Shown: in pieces, positions 7,141 to 14,447 of the stretch
How positions within the stretch are numbered: position 1 is the first letter of the stretch
Layout: every line of letters begins with the position of its first letter
Origin: a virus
DNA: 29,768 nt
Virus record (IMG/VR): IMGVR_UViG_3300010885_029960
Span: 1-29,768 of that record
Direction: 5' to 3' (one strand)
Notes under the pieces: generated by a model
What the model saw: only the letters and a program-made list of their open reading frames with translations
The model's database searches: none
Told to the model about the DNA's origin: nothing
Program-made: the position numbers and the translations under genes

Positions 7141-7872
7141 ATGCCCACGTTCAATTACGGAATCCAACCGCCGCGCGCCGTCTCCGGCATAATCGGAGAC
7201 CTCAACCTCGCAACCATCGAAACGGCCGTGTTGGTCGATTCAACCGGGACCAGTTCCGGCAAGGTTGCTCTCCAACTCCCGGGAGGCTTCGGGGGTTCGG
7301 GTATCAAGACCATGCAACGCACGCGGACCAGCGGAACGCGCGCGTTTCTTGGGTTCGTTGCGTACAACCCCGGACTCCCCGGTGACCCGGCAACCTCGGA
7401 GTACGCCAACGGGATGTTGGTTCCGGTGTGCCGTCAAGGTCGCATGTGGGTTTACTGCGAGAACTACTCAACGGACCCTATCTCCGCGGCCGATACGTGG
7501 TACGCGCGTGATTCGGGCGGAGCCTCCGGCGCCCCCGGAAACCTCCGGTATGGCGACGATGATTCGGCCACGTGTACGCGAATCCCCGTCGGCCACTTGA
7601 AGGCCGTTGACTCCATCGCGCTTTCCGGTGGCGCCGCGCTGGTTCTTCTGGATTTCAACCTCCGTCAACCGGCCCAAGTCGGCCCCACGGGCCCCGCGGG
7701 TGTCACGTGGCGCGGAGCCTACGCGGGCGGTACGACCTACGCGGTCAATGACCTCGTGCGCGAAACCGGGGGTTCGGCCCCGGGCGTTTACATCGCCATT
7801 CAAGCGGGTTCGGGACACCTGCCCTCTACCTCTTCAACCTACTTCGCAGCGTTCGCGCTGGACGGCGCGTGA
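7141..7872 (+). CDS. Capsid cement/decoration protein with collagen-like hinge and CBM-like module
   Basis: A 243-residue protein directly before the major capsid gene, the usual site of a structural cement protein. The first 180 residues form a beta-rich domain (PTFNYGIQPPRAVSGIIGD, later GDDDSATCTRIPVGHL). A short collagen-like linker GPTGPAG follows near residue 181. The last 60 residues begin WRGAYAGGTTYAVNDLVRETG and end with a VYIAIQAGSG strand, the pattern of the small carbohydrate-binding module (CBM5/12 type) found in phage and chitinase proteins. The layout suggests a capsid-bound base with a surface-exposed sugar-binding head; this is inference. No strong ribosome site precedes the ATG beyond CAAGGG at 7125-7130. 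Confidence 0.7.
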   Translation: MPTFNYGIQPPRAVSGIIGDLNLATIETAVLVDSTGTSSGKVALQLPGGFGGSGIKTMQRTRTSGTRAFLGFVAYNPGLPGDPATSEYANGMLVPVCRQGRMWVYCENYSTDPISAADTWYARDSGGASGAPGNLRYGDDDSATCTRIPVGHLKAVDSIALSGGAALVLLDFNLRQPAQVGPTGPAGVTWRGAYAGGTTYAVNDLVRETGGSAPGVYIAIQAGSGHLPSTSSTYFAAFALDGA

Positions 7873-7886
7873 GCGAGTAGACACAA

Positions 7887-7900
7887 CCTCAACCGACAAC
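7887..7900 (+). repeat. Leader motif copy 2 (CCTCAACCGACAAC)
   Basis: Identical over all 14 bases to copy 1 and placed 27 bases before the capsid ATG at 7928. The bases after the preceding stop (TGAGCGAG) are also shared with the region before copy 3. Confidence 0.75.
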
Positions 7901-7927
7901 CGTTCAACGTAGAAAGCCCCCACTTCC

Positions 7928-8983
7928 ATGAAGATCCAACGCAACCGCGGCCCCGGCCCCCTCAACCGCCGCGCGGACCTTTCGCGCGAGGATTCGCAAC
8001 TGGCCTCCGTTCTCGCCCGTGCGGCGGAGGCCGGTGCGCGGCAACAGAACGTCATTACGGTCACGCCGCAACTTCTCCAACGTTTCGATTCGGATTCCAT
8101 CAACCTTACGGTTGATTTCCGTACCCGGCTCTCTCAGGTCTACCGCGACAAGTTCCAAGCTCTCCGCGCGCTGGACTTCGTTCCCATGCTGGATTCGCCG
8201 GTTCACCAGACTTCAACCGGGTACATCGGAGAGTTTCTCTCCAAGGTTGGAACGGCCCAACTCATCACCGAACTCTCCACGGATGTACCGTTGGTGAGCC
8301 TCACCGGCCGTCCCTTCACCGGCAACATCGCCACGTATGGCGCGGCCGGTTCGTGGTCTCAAATGGACGTGTTCCGCGCGGCGGTTGGTCTCATCAACCT
8401 CCCCGTGGAGACACAGAAAGCGGCGCGCGAGGCCGTAGAGACCATGACGGATTCGCTCGTTTCGCTCGGAAACAGTGACGCGGGCATCCCCGGGTTTCTC
8501 TCGCATCCCTCCGTGGAGACGGTTCCCCTTTCCGCGGGCAACTGGACCTCGCTTTCGCATTCGGCCGTGGTGGCCGACATTCTCACGTGGGTTGGCGGCC
8601 TCATGGCCCGCGTGGGGTACATCGAAAGTTCGGTGCCCGATACGATTCTTCTCCCTCCCCTCGCGAAAACCGCGCTTCTCGCGATTCGTACCACGCTCGG
8701 AGTGAGCGCATGGGCCACGGTCACCCAAGAGCTCCGAGAGGCTTACGGTATCACCGTGGATACCTGGAGCCGCCTCGCTTCGGCCGGAACCGGGGGAGCC
8801 GCGCGCGTGGTTGCGTATCGGCGCGATCCCAAGATTTTGGGGGCCATCGTTCCCATGGTCTACACGGAGTTCGCTCCGCAAGAGCGAGGCTTCCAAGTGG
8901 TGATTCCGGCCATGGCCCGTTGCGGCGGTACTGTGGTCATCGAACCGAAGGCCATTGCCTACGCCGACAACTCGCTTGCGTGA
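7928..8983 (+). CDS. Major capsid protein (DUF2184 type)
   Basis: A 351-residue protein with the features of the DUF2184 HK97-fold capsid family: a polar N-terminal arm (residues 1-60), RTRLSQVYRDKFQALRALDFVPM near 66-88, a glycine-rich loop with TGNIATYGAAGSWSQMD near 135-150, GLINLPVETQKAAREAVETM for the spine helix region, and a C-terminal domain ending VVIPAMARCGGTVVIEPKAIAYAD. It should form the icosahedral shell. The position after the DUF2213 and cement genes supports this. Gln codons in this gene are CAA 11 times and CAG 4 times. Only a weak ribosome site (GTAGAAAG) lies before the ATG. Confidence 0.9.
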   Translation: MKIQRNRGPGPLNRRADLSREDSQLASVLARAAEAGARQQNVITVTPQLLQRFDSDSINLTVDFRTRLSQVYRDKFQALRALDFVPMLDSPVHQTSTGYIGEFLSKVGTAQLITELSTDVPLVSLTGRPFTGNIATYGAAGSWSQMDVFRAAVGLINLPVETQKAAREAVETMTDSLVSLGNSDAGIPGFLSHPSVETVPLSAGNWTSLSHSAVVADILTWVGGLMARVGYIESSVPDTILLPPLAKTALLAIRTTLGVSAWATVTQELREAYGITVDTWSRLASAGTGGAARVVAYRRDPKILGAIVPMVYTEFAPQERGFQVVIPAMARCGGTVVIEPKAIAYADNSLA

Positions 8984-9002
8984 GCGAGGGGCCAACTCAA
9001 CA

Positions 9003-9014
9003 TCAACCGACAAC
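9003..9014 (+). repeat. Leader motif copy 3 (TCAACCGACAAC)
   Basis: An exact 12-base copy located 18 bases before ATG 9033, after the capsid stop. The two leading bases differ (CA instead of CC). Confidence 0.75.
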
Positions 9015-9032
9015 GTGTGAGGTTCAAGTATC

Positions 9033-9371
9033 ATGGCACGCATCCGAATTACCAGCCGCGCGAGTTTCGGGTTTCAAATCCTCTCCATCGGCGCAATCTT
9101 CGCGGCCCTCGCTCCGGGAGGTCAACCGGCCACGTGGGAGGGTGAAGACAAGCTCTCCGACGGGGAGCGGCGTCAACTCGCGCGATGGGAGCCCATGGGG
9201 GTGACCCTGGAGCCCCTGGACGGCCCTCCGGCCCCGGTGGCCCCTCCCCCGGAGCCTCCGGCCCCTCTGGAGCCCCTGGACGGCCCTCCGGCCCCGGCCG
9301 CGCCCCCGGCTCCCCGGTCCAAGGCAAAGCCCCCGGCCGCGCCTCCGGCCCCTCCCCTCCCGAACGGCTAG
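9033..9371 (+). CDS. Small head-region protein with Pro/Ala-rich tail
   Basis: A 112-residue protein of unknown family. Residues 1-55 look folded (ARIRITSRASFGFQILSIG, then WEGEDKLSDGERRQLARWEPMG). Residues 58-112 are low complexity, with LEPLDGPPAP occurring twice (near 59 and 79). The ATG at 9033 has GTGAGG 14-9 bases before it. In related cassettes a short protein often sits between the capsid and DUF4054 genes. It may be a capsid-associated or head-completion protein, but I do not recognise it. The preceding leader motif, shared with the cement and capsid genes, suggests it is expressed with them. Confidence 0.7.
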   Translation: MARIRITSRASFGFQILSIGAIFAALAPGGQPATWEGEDKLSDGERRQLARWEPMGVTLEPLDGPPAPVAPPPEPPAPLEPLDGPPAPAAPPAPRSKAKPPAAPPAPPLPNG

Positions 9372-9392
9372 CCTCCCGGCCTCGGAACGCGG

Positions 9393-9398
9393 TACAGT
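9393..9398 (+). promoter_or_regulatory. Putative -10 box before DUF4054 gene
   Basis: GGTACAGT ends six bases before ATG 9405, in the layout predicted for a leaderless transcript. The nine bases AACGCGGTACA recur before the tail sheath gene (11879-11889). Confidence 0.5.
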
Positions 9399-9404
9399 GA
9401 AGGC

Positions 9405-9683
9405 ATGGACCTTCCGACGTTCCGAGTCCGGTTCCCGGCCTTCAACAAAGCCCCCGATACTCTGGTCCAAGCAAAGATTGACGCCGCGTTGCGACGTTGC
9501 TCCGCGGCTTCGTGGGGAGACTTGCGCGACGACGGTGTTGCGCTTTGGACGGCTCATCAACTTACCATGGAGCCGGAGGGCCGCGAGGTTAGAATCGCGA
9601 ACCAGCAAAGCGGAACTTCAACCTACAAAGACCAGTTTGATGCGCTGGCCATGGTTGCCGGGTTCGGGCCGGTTGTGGTGTGA
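9405..9683 (+). CDS. DUF4054 head-tail connector protein
   Basis: A 92-residue protein with the DUF4054 pattern: FRVRFPAF near the N-terminus, an amphipathic helix QAKIDAALRRC, SWGDLRDDGVALWTAHQLTM in the middle, and a short hydrophobic C-terminus. Members are small helical adaptors expected to bind the portal as part of the neck. The downstream gene starts four bases after its stop, so the two are probably co-translated. A longer frame starting at 9397 in another phase is a shadow. Confidence 0.8.
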   Translation: MDLPTFRVRFPAFNKAPDTLVQAKIDAALRRCSAASWGDLRDDGVALWTAHQLTMEPEGREVRIANQQSGTSTYKDQFDALAMVAGFGPVVV

Positions 9684-9686
9684 GCC

Positions 9687-10163
9687 GTGGGAGTCAAGGT
9701 CAAGCAACGGAACCCTAACGCAATCAAAGATCGGATTGCGGCAACCCCGCGTATATCGGTCAAGGTTGGCGTGCAAGGCACGGAGGCAACCCGGGACCAT
9801 GGAGGGGTTACCGTTGTTGACATTGCGGCAATCCATGAGTTCGGGTTAGGGAACGTCCCTTCGCGCTCATGGCTCCGAGCGTGGTACGACGCACACGAAA
9901 CCGAAGCCGCGGAGAAAATGCGCAAGGGATACCAGAAGGTTATTAGCGGGGAAATCAACGCGGAGACGTTGGGCCGTGCAATCGGCCTTTGGGCTGTTGC
10001 CTCCATCCAAGAGCGAATCAGCGCGGGTATCTCGCCCGGGTTGAGCGATGCGACGAAAGCCCGCAAAGAGTCAACAACACCGCTCATTGATACCGGATTG
10101 TTTCGCAGTTCAATTACCTTCGTTCTTTCAACCGGCGACATACTTTCGGGGGTTCTGCCATGA
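9687..10163 (+). CDS. Tail completion / neck protein (virion morphogenesis type)
   Basis: A 158-residue protein starting at GTG 9687. It carries the typical motif of HK97 gp10-like and Mu virion morphogenesis proteins, VVDIAAIHEFG near residues 43-53 followed by NVPSRSWLRAWYD near 56-68. A helical stretch and the LIDTGLFRSSITF motif near residue 138 follow, which is also characteristic. These proteins join the neck to the tail. The stop overlaps the next start (ATGA at 10160-10163), so coupling is likely. Confidence 0.8.
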   Translation: MGVKVKQRNPNAIKDRIAATPRISVKVGVQGTEATRDHGGVTVVDIAAIHEFGLGNVPSRSWLRAWYDAHETEAAEKMRKGYQKVISGEINAETLGRAIGLWAVASIQERISAGISPGLSDATKARKESTTPLIDTGLFRSSITFVLSTGDILSGVLP

Positions 10164-11146
10164 CCTGGACGCAAGCGATGGAGGCCATCAAGACGGCGGT
10201 AGCTACCTCCGCGGGGCTGGACACAAGCCGGGTAGAGTGGGCGCACACCGGCCGTGATGGAGAGTGGACCGAATACCCGCGGGTCAAACTCACCCCCGCG
10301 GGTAACCGTCAATTCGGGTTGCCGGAAGAACGGCACACGTGGGTTGAGCCAACCGCAACCGAACCGGGTTACCTCCGCCGCGAGGTCTGGAGCGTTGACC
10401 TCTTCCGAGTAACCGCGCGCATCGAATGCGATGCAACGGCCCTCGGAGACGGAGCCCCGTTCGGCCCCGCGGATAGGTTCGCGAAAGTCATCTATACCCC
10501 GGGCGTTTCCGAGGCTCTCCGCGCGGCCGGAGTGGCCCTCAACACCTTGGGTGAGTTCGGCCCCTTCGCGGCAACGGCGGAGAACCGGGAGCTTTCTGTT
10601 TCGGTTGCCGAAATGGTGTTCCAAGTCAACGCACCCGTAGACACAACCCCTCCCGGCGGAGTGGGTTGGTTCAACCGGGTTGAAATCAACTATGAGGTCA
10701 AAATGCCTGGATTCACCGTCGGGCCGGTAACTGAGAACCCCTCAACGCTTCTCTACCTCCCTTCAACACCGCTCACGGGTACAAGCGGCAACCCCGACAA
10801 GACCGCGGATTTGGTTCTTCCGCGGGGGTTCGTGGCCGGAGTCGGAACACGATACCAGTTGTCGGGGGTGTTTCTGGTCTACTCCGCGGCCGGTGCGCTT
10901 CTCGCGTGTCGCGAGGTTGGCGGTATCATCGCGCAACGTGGTTCGGGCACATGGGTTGAGTTGGTCGGAGGTTGGATGCGTACAACCACGTTCACGGGTT
11001 GGAGCTCCTACTTCGTGAGCGAAACCAACCTCCCCGGTTTGGGCTTCACCGGAACCTATCTCCAAGCGTTCGCGGCCCCGCGGAATGGTGCCTCCGTGCG
11101 AGTGGAGTTCCGCGGAGCGATTGCGGCCTATGTGACTTCCGTGTAG
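10160..11146 (+). CDS. Tail/neck terminator-like protein with extra C-terminal domain
   Basis: A 328-residue protein. Residues 1-185 resemble neck terminator proteins of this cassette (YPRVKLTP near 36, RREVWSVDLFRVTARIECDA near 75-94, and a final NRVEINYEVKMPGF strand near 170-183). Residues about 195-328 form an added beta-rich domain containing GTRYQLSGVF near residue 229 and RGSGTWVELVG near 260. The same pattern recurs in the next gene (11211-11780), so the two share a domain. The terminator role comes from position between the neck and sheath genes; the extra domain is not part of the usual family and may face the virion surface. The start is fixed by the ATGA overlap. Confidence 0.65.
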   Translation: MTWTQAMEAIKTAVATSAGLDTSRVEWAHTGRDGEWTEYPRVKLTPAGNRQFGLPEERHTWVEPTATEPGYLRREVWSVDLFRVTARIECDATALGDGAPFGPADRFAKVIYTPGVSEALRAAGVALNTLGEFGPFAATAENRELSVSVAEMVFQVNAPVDTTPPGGVGWFNRVEINYEVKMPGFTVGPVTENPSTLLYLPSTPLTGTSGNPDKTADLVLPRGFVAGVGTRYQLSGVFLVYSAAGALLACREVGGIIAQRGSGTWVELVGGWMRTTTFTGWSSYFVSETNLPGLGFTGTYLQAFAAPRNGASVRVEFRGAIAAYVTSV

Positions 11147-11166
11147 GCTTGAGGGGCTGTAACAGC

Positions 11167-11186
11167 GGGGCCGCAAGCCCGCGGCC
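11167..11186 (+). other. GC-rich hairpin between neck genes
   Basis: GGCCGC at 11169-11174 and GCGGCC at 11181-11186 can pair around AAGCCC. An alternative pairing uses GCGGG and CCCGC. No T-run follows, so it is a poor intrinsic terminator; it could be an attenuator or an mRNA-stabilising hairpin. Confidence 0.35.
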
Positions 11187-11210
11187 TCTCCCAACATCGG
11201 AGCTCCATCC

Positions 11211-11780
11211 ATGAACCGTCAAGCCCGTCGCACCGGCCTCTTTCCCCGCAACCGCCAACCCTTCCGCGCGCGCTTCACCACAACCGAAGTGGTCAACTCC
11301 GCAAGCCTCACGGCCGCAACGGATGCCATCGCGGCGCTTCGTACCGCGATGCGCGCGGCCGGTGGCTTCCCCGTGAGCCTCTCGCCCGTCCAGGTCACCG
11401 GCACGGGGAGCCCCGTCAACGCCAACATGACCATGCCGGATTCGGGGGAGTACCCCATCAACGCGGGCGACAAGCACGAACTCACCGGCTACTTCCAAGT
11501 CATCGCGCAGGAACCGGCCGTGGTCGTGGGCTTCCGTCGCGTGGAGGGGCTGGTTCTGTCGCGCGGTTCGGGCGTGTGGAACGATCGGCGCACGGGTGAG
11601 TTCGCGGTGACCATGAAGCACGCGGATTTCGCGAACTACTTCGCCAGCGATTCGGCGTTCCCGGACGTGGCGAACAACTCCGGCGCGCTGGCGTGCCTCT
11701 ACACCGGCATCGCGGATGCGATCTTCACCATTGACGGTGATTTTGTCATCACGAACAAGGGTGTTGACGCGCCCGCGTGA
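11211..11780 (+). CDS. Neck-region beta-domain protein, paralogous to C-terminus of preceding gene
   Basis: A 189-residue protein of unknown function. Residues 1-60 are basic and then Ala-rich helical. The rest is beta-rich and contains GDKHELTGYFQV near residue 86 and RVEGLVLSRGSGVW near 111-124. These align with GTRYQLSGVFLV and REVGGIIAQRGSGTW in the C-terminal domain of the protein encoded just before, with nearly equal spacing (31 and 32 residues between the two blocks). The gene probably arose by domain duplication. Its site before the sheath gene suggests a virion surface or neck decoration role; this is inference. GGAG at 11199-11202 is a suitable ribosome site. Confidence 0.7.
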   Translation: MNRQARRTGLFPRNRQPFRARFTTTEVVNSASLTAATDAIAALRTAMRAAGGFPVSLSPVQVTGTGSPVNANMTMPDSGEYPINAGDKHELTGYFQVIAQEPAVVVGFRRVEGLVLSRGSGVWNDRRTGEFAVTMKHADFANYFASDSAFPDVANNSGALACLYTGIADAIFTIDGDFVITNKGVDAPA

Positions 11781-11885
11781 TGGCCGCGCCTCGCGCGTGA
11801 CCTCCCCTCCGGCCTAGTTCCAGCCCCTCCGCCCCCTCTCCCAACTCATCAACGCTGGTCCCTTCCGTGGCGCCGCGAAACGCGG

Positions 11886-11891
11886 TACACT
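11886..11891 (+). promoter_or_regulatory. Putative -10 box before tail sheath gene
   Basis: GGTACACT matches the -10 boxes found elsewhere here, but lies 25 bases before the ATG at 11917. This transcript would therefore have a short leader, which contains a good ribosome site (AAAGGAA). It sits in the 136-base gap after the neck genes, a natural place for a tail promoter. Confidence 0.5.
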
Positions 11892-11916
11892 AGCCACGAA
11901 AGGAACTTGCACACCC

Positions 11917-13248
11917 ATGAGTGACCCTCTCGGAATCGTTGAGGTCTCTATCACCGGAACCTCGCAAACCCCGGCCGTTGCCGGGTTCGGAACCGGCCTC
12001 ATCCTCTCCAAGCACACCCGGTTTTCGGGCATCCGAACCTATACCGGCCTCGCGGGAGTCGCGGCCGATGGTTTCGTCGCGAGGTCTCCGACGTACCTTA
12101 TCGCGCAAGCCTACTTCGCGCAGACCCCCCGGCCCGCGCGCCTCAAGATTGCGAACAACGTTTCAAGCGTGGCATGGACGGCCCGCTTTGACGTGACCTC
12201 CGTTCCGGCCGTGGGTACGGTGGTTGAGGTCAAGCTCTACACGTGGGATTCGGTTCTGAGAACTGGAACCTACACCGTTCTCACGGGCGACGCCGCAACG
12301 GACATTGCCGCGGGGCTCCATGCGAGTTTGGACGCGCTTACGGGTGTCTCAACCTCTTTCACCCTCACCAACGAATATTTCACCATGACCGCGGAAAGCG
12401 GTTCGGGGCGCAAGCTCCAAGTGGTGAGCCTCCATCCGTGCGTTTCGTATCGGGATACGGAAGCCGGTTCGGATTACGATACCCGGCTCTCGGAACTGGC
12501 CTTGGTTGACCCGGATTTCTATGGCGTGATGATTGACTCCACTTCGGGAGCCAACATTGAGGCCGTTGCAACGTGGTGCGCGACGGCCCAACGGGTGTTC
12601 TTTGCGGTGACGCAAGACACCCGGGAGAAGACCAGCGGGGCCGTGTTGCTCCCGGCCCTCATGGCCGCGGGTCACAAGCGGGTTGATGCCCGTTACAAAG
12701 AACGGGGAGAACGCTCGGATGGAGCCATGGCCGGAGTGATCCTCTCCCGCACGTGGGATTCGGGAACGGCTCCCACGTGGGCTTTCCGGGAGCTCTTGAC
12801 CATCGGTGTTGACCCGCTTACCCCGACGGAGGTTACCGCCGTTCTGGCCAACAACGGCTCCGTCTACGTGGCAGACCGCGGAGGCCGTATCACGTGGGAG
12901 GGTAAGACTCCCTCCGGCACCTATGGTGACCTCACCGTGTTTCTGGATTGGTTGGATGCCCGTATCGGTGAAAGCGTGTTCGGGTTGCTCTTGCGGGAGC
13001 TCCGGCTGGCCTATACCTCCGAGGATATCCAGAAGGCACAAGACGCGGTTTGGGATGTTCTCCGCGTGGCCATCGAACGCAAGGCCGTTTCGCTGGACTT
13101 CCCCGTTGAACTCACCGCACCGGCCCCCGGCGATGCGACGACAAGCGAGCGCGAAAACCGGACCCTCGGAGGGGGCGGTATTCGCTTCTCTTTCGTGTTC
13201 TCCGGTGGCATTCACAAGGTACAGGTCAACGGGGTTGTCACCCTGTAA
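11917..13248 (+). CDS. Tail sheath protein (DUF3383)
   Basis: A 443-residue contractile sheath protein. The N-terminus has the DUF3383 pattern VEVSITGTSQTPAVAGFGTGLIL, with FVARSPTYLIAQAYFAQTPRPARLKI near residues 50-80. The middle has the LSELALVDPDFYGVMIDS segment and ATWCATAQRVFFAVTQD near residues 190-230. The C-terminal end, NRTLGGGGIRFSFVFSGGIHKVQVNGVVTL, is the beta arm that links neighbouring subunits in such sheaths. Its presence shows that the phage has a contractile (myovirus) tail. A 452-residue open frame on the opposite strand is a compositional shadow. Confidence 0.92.
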   Translation: MSDPLGIVEVSITGTSQTPAVAGFGTGLILSKHTRFSGIRTYTGLAGVAADGFVARSPTYLIAQAYFAQTPRPARLKIANNVSSVAWTARFDVTSVPAVGTVVEVKLYTWDSVLRTGTYTVLTGDAATDIAAGLHASLDALTGVSTSFTLTNEYFTMTAESGSGRKLQVVSLHPCVSYRDTEAGSDYDTRLSELALVDPDFYGVMIDSTSGANIEAVATWCATAQRVFFAVTQDTREKTSGAVLLPALMAAGHKRVDARYKERGERSDGAMAGVILSRTWDSGTAPTWAFRELLTIGVDPLTPTEVTAVLANNGSVYVADRGGRITWEGKTPSGTYGDLTVFLDWLDARIGESVFGLLLRELRLAYTSEDIQKAQDAVWDVLRVAIERKAVSLDFPVELTAPAPGDATTSERENRTLGGGGIRFSFVFSGGIHKVQVNGVVTL

Positions 13249-13278
13249 CCTCAACGACGGATAGAGAGGATTCCCGCC

Positions 13279-13704
13279 ATGAGTGAGCCTATCGGCCTTC
13301 ACAACCCCGTTCTCTGGACGCTTCTTTTCGACACGTTCTCCATTCAAGGGTTCGGCGACGGGGATGCTATCTCCATCGAACCCCCGACGGAAACGATGGT
13401 TGCGAAGCGCGGAACGATGGGAGAGTATGCGGTTGCGATTGTGACCGATGGTCTCCACGCGCTGAAAATCAACGTGCATCAAACCAGCGCAACCAACGCG
13501 GTATTGCGGGCGAAGTTCCGCGCGCAATACGCCGCGGGCTGGAAACCCAAGGTGTGTTCGTTGAAGAACCGCACCACGGGGGAGACGTGGCGCGGAGTCG
13601 CGTGGCTTGACAACGATGCTCCCCTCAAAGTGGGGAAAGAAGTCCAGAACGTGGAGTGGTCTTTCGGTTTCATCGTAGACCAATACACGGCCCCCACTTC
13701 GTAA
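13279..13704 (+). CDS. Tail tube protein (DUF3277)
   Basis: A 141-residue protein directly after the sheath gene. The pattern IQGFGDGDAISIEPPTETMVAKRGTMGEYAVAIVTDG and the later ALKINVHQTSATNAVLRAKF are characteristic of DUF3277 tube proteins. Stacked hexamers of this protein form the inner tube through which DNA is delivered. AGAGAGGA at 13263-13270 provides a good ribosome site before the ATG. Length and order fit the sheath-tube-chaperone arrangement. Confidence 0.9.
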   Translation: MSEPIGLHNPVLWTLLFDTFSIQGFGDGDAISIEPPTETMVAKRGTMGEYAVAIVTDGLHALKINVHQTSATNAVLRAKFRAQYAAGWKPKVCSLKNRTTGETWRGVAWLDNDAPLKVGKEVQNVEWSFGFIVDQYTAPTS

Positions 13705-13734
13705 CAACTGCCTTCAAGGTGTGAGGTTCCAACC

Positions 13735-14268
13735 ATGCTCAAGACGGAAACGCAGCGATTCGGCGAAACTCCCCCGGTCACCGATACGGCCGGGGCTGTT
13801 CTCACTCCCGGCAACCCGGGGGTTGAGGTTACCTGTACTCAAATGCCCTGTAGCCTCCAACGCGAGGTTTTCGCGTGGCTTCTCTCGCAGTTCCCGGAGA
13901 ACCTCCCGGAGAACCTCATCCGAGGCCGCAAGGCTACGGCGGAGGGGGCCGCAAACTTCGCGTATCAAGTCGCGCGGCGCATCCTCGCGGCCCCGGGAGG
14001 GGTTGCGTACCTCCAAAAGCAATTCGGGCAACACTCCATCGCGCGAGTCCAGCGCAACGGCAAGTGGCAGACGGAGCCCTTGGACGAGGGGTTGTGTGAT
14101 GAGTTGTTCGGCGCGCGGTTTTCCGTGTTGCTTGAGTGGCTCGTGTACTCCCTCATTTTCAACTTCATGGACCTCATCAATCTGTTGCCCGATTGGGGAA
14201 AAGAACTCCCGGCAATCGTGGCCGCAGCGATGGCCGGAGAAACCCCCGCGGAGCCCCGGGCGGAGTAA
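13735..14268 (+). CDS. Tail assembly chaperone, short form
   Basis: A 177-residue protein between the tube and tape measure genes, where tail assembly chaperones are normally encoded. They coat the tape measure protein before tube polymerisation and are not in the virion. The protein has an alpha-helical middle (QREVFAWLLSQFPENLPENLIRGRKA) and a hydrophobic stretch LLEWLVYSLIFNFMDLINLL near residues 133-152. Codons 155-156 lie in a GGGAAAA slippery heptamer. Ribosomes that do not slip stop at 14266-14268. GTGAGG before the ATG at 13735 is a suitable ribosome site. Confidence 0.8.
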   Translation: MLKTETQRFGETPPVTDTAGAVLTPGNPGVEVTCTQMPCSLQREVFAWLLSQFPENLPENLIRGRKATAEGAANFAYQVARRILAAPGGVAYLQKQFGQHSIARVQRNGKWQTEPLDEGLCDELFGARFSVLLEWLVYSLIFNFMDLINLLPDWGKELPAIVAAAMAGETPAEPRAE

Positions 14269-14444
14269 AGCGGGCGACTATCCAACTCCCTCCGGGGGCC
14301 GATTGGTTGGTTTGGAGAATCGTTCTCACCCCGGAGCATTTCAAGGCCAGCAAAACAGAGATTGAAACAACCTGGACCTTTGTTGAGTTGCTCCAAGCGC
14401 ATATGTTTCTTGACCAATTCGAGAGCCTCAACAACGCGGAGTGA
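13735..14444 (+). CDS. Tail assembly chaperone, long form made by -1 frameshift
   Basis: Slipping by one base back at 14202 joins 156 residues of the short form to 80 residues read in the -1 frame, giving a protein of about 236 residues. The extension begins basic and Gly-rich (RTPGNRGRSDGRR), passes through KRATIQLPPGADWLVWRIVL, and ends in an acidic helical segment, TWTFVELLQAHMFLDQFESLNNAE. This second half has normal coding composition but no ATG or spaced ribosome site until a Met very near its end, so it is best explained as the T part of a G/GT-type pair. Its stop lies three bases before the tape measure ATG. Confidence 0.8.
14196..14202 (+). promoter_or_regulatory. -1 programmed frameshift site GGGAAAA
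   Basis: In the frame of the chaperone gene the bases read G GGA AAA, an exact X XXY YYZ slippery heptamer of the same class as the GGGAAAG site of lambda G/GT. The -1 frame is open from here to 14444 and has no good start codon of its own. GC-rich sequence follows that could fold as a stimulatory structure. Confidence 0.85.
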
Positions 14445-14447
14445 GTC

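Noticed and set aside
10223-10228. Further GGTAGAGT box
   Set aside because: It lies inside the terminator-like gene and is not followed by a start codon at 6-7 bases, so it is treated as chance.
11167-11186. Intrinsic terminator
   Set aside because: The hairpin is GC-rich but no T-run follows; it is listed only as a hairpin.
12349-13707. 452-residue minus-strand frame opposite the sheath and tube genes
   Set aside because: The plus strand encodes two well-supported tail proteins. Long antisense frames are common in GC-rich genes with this codon use.
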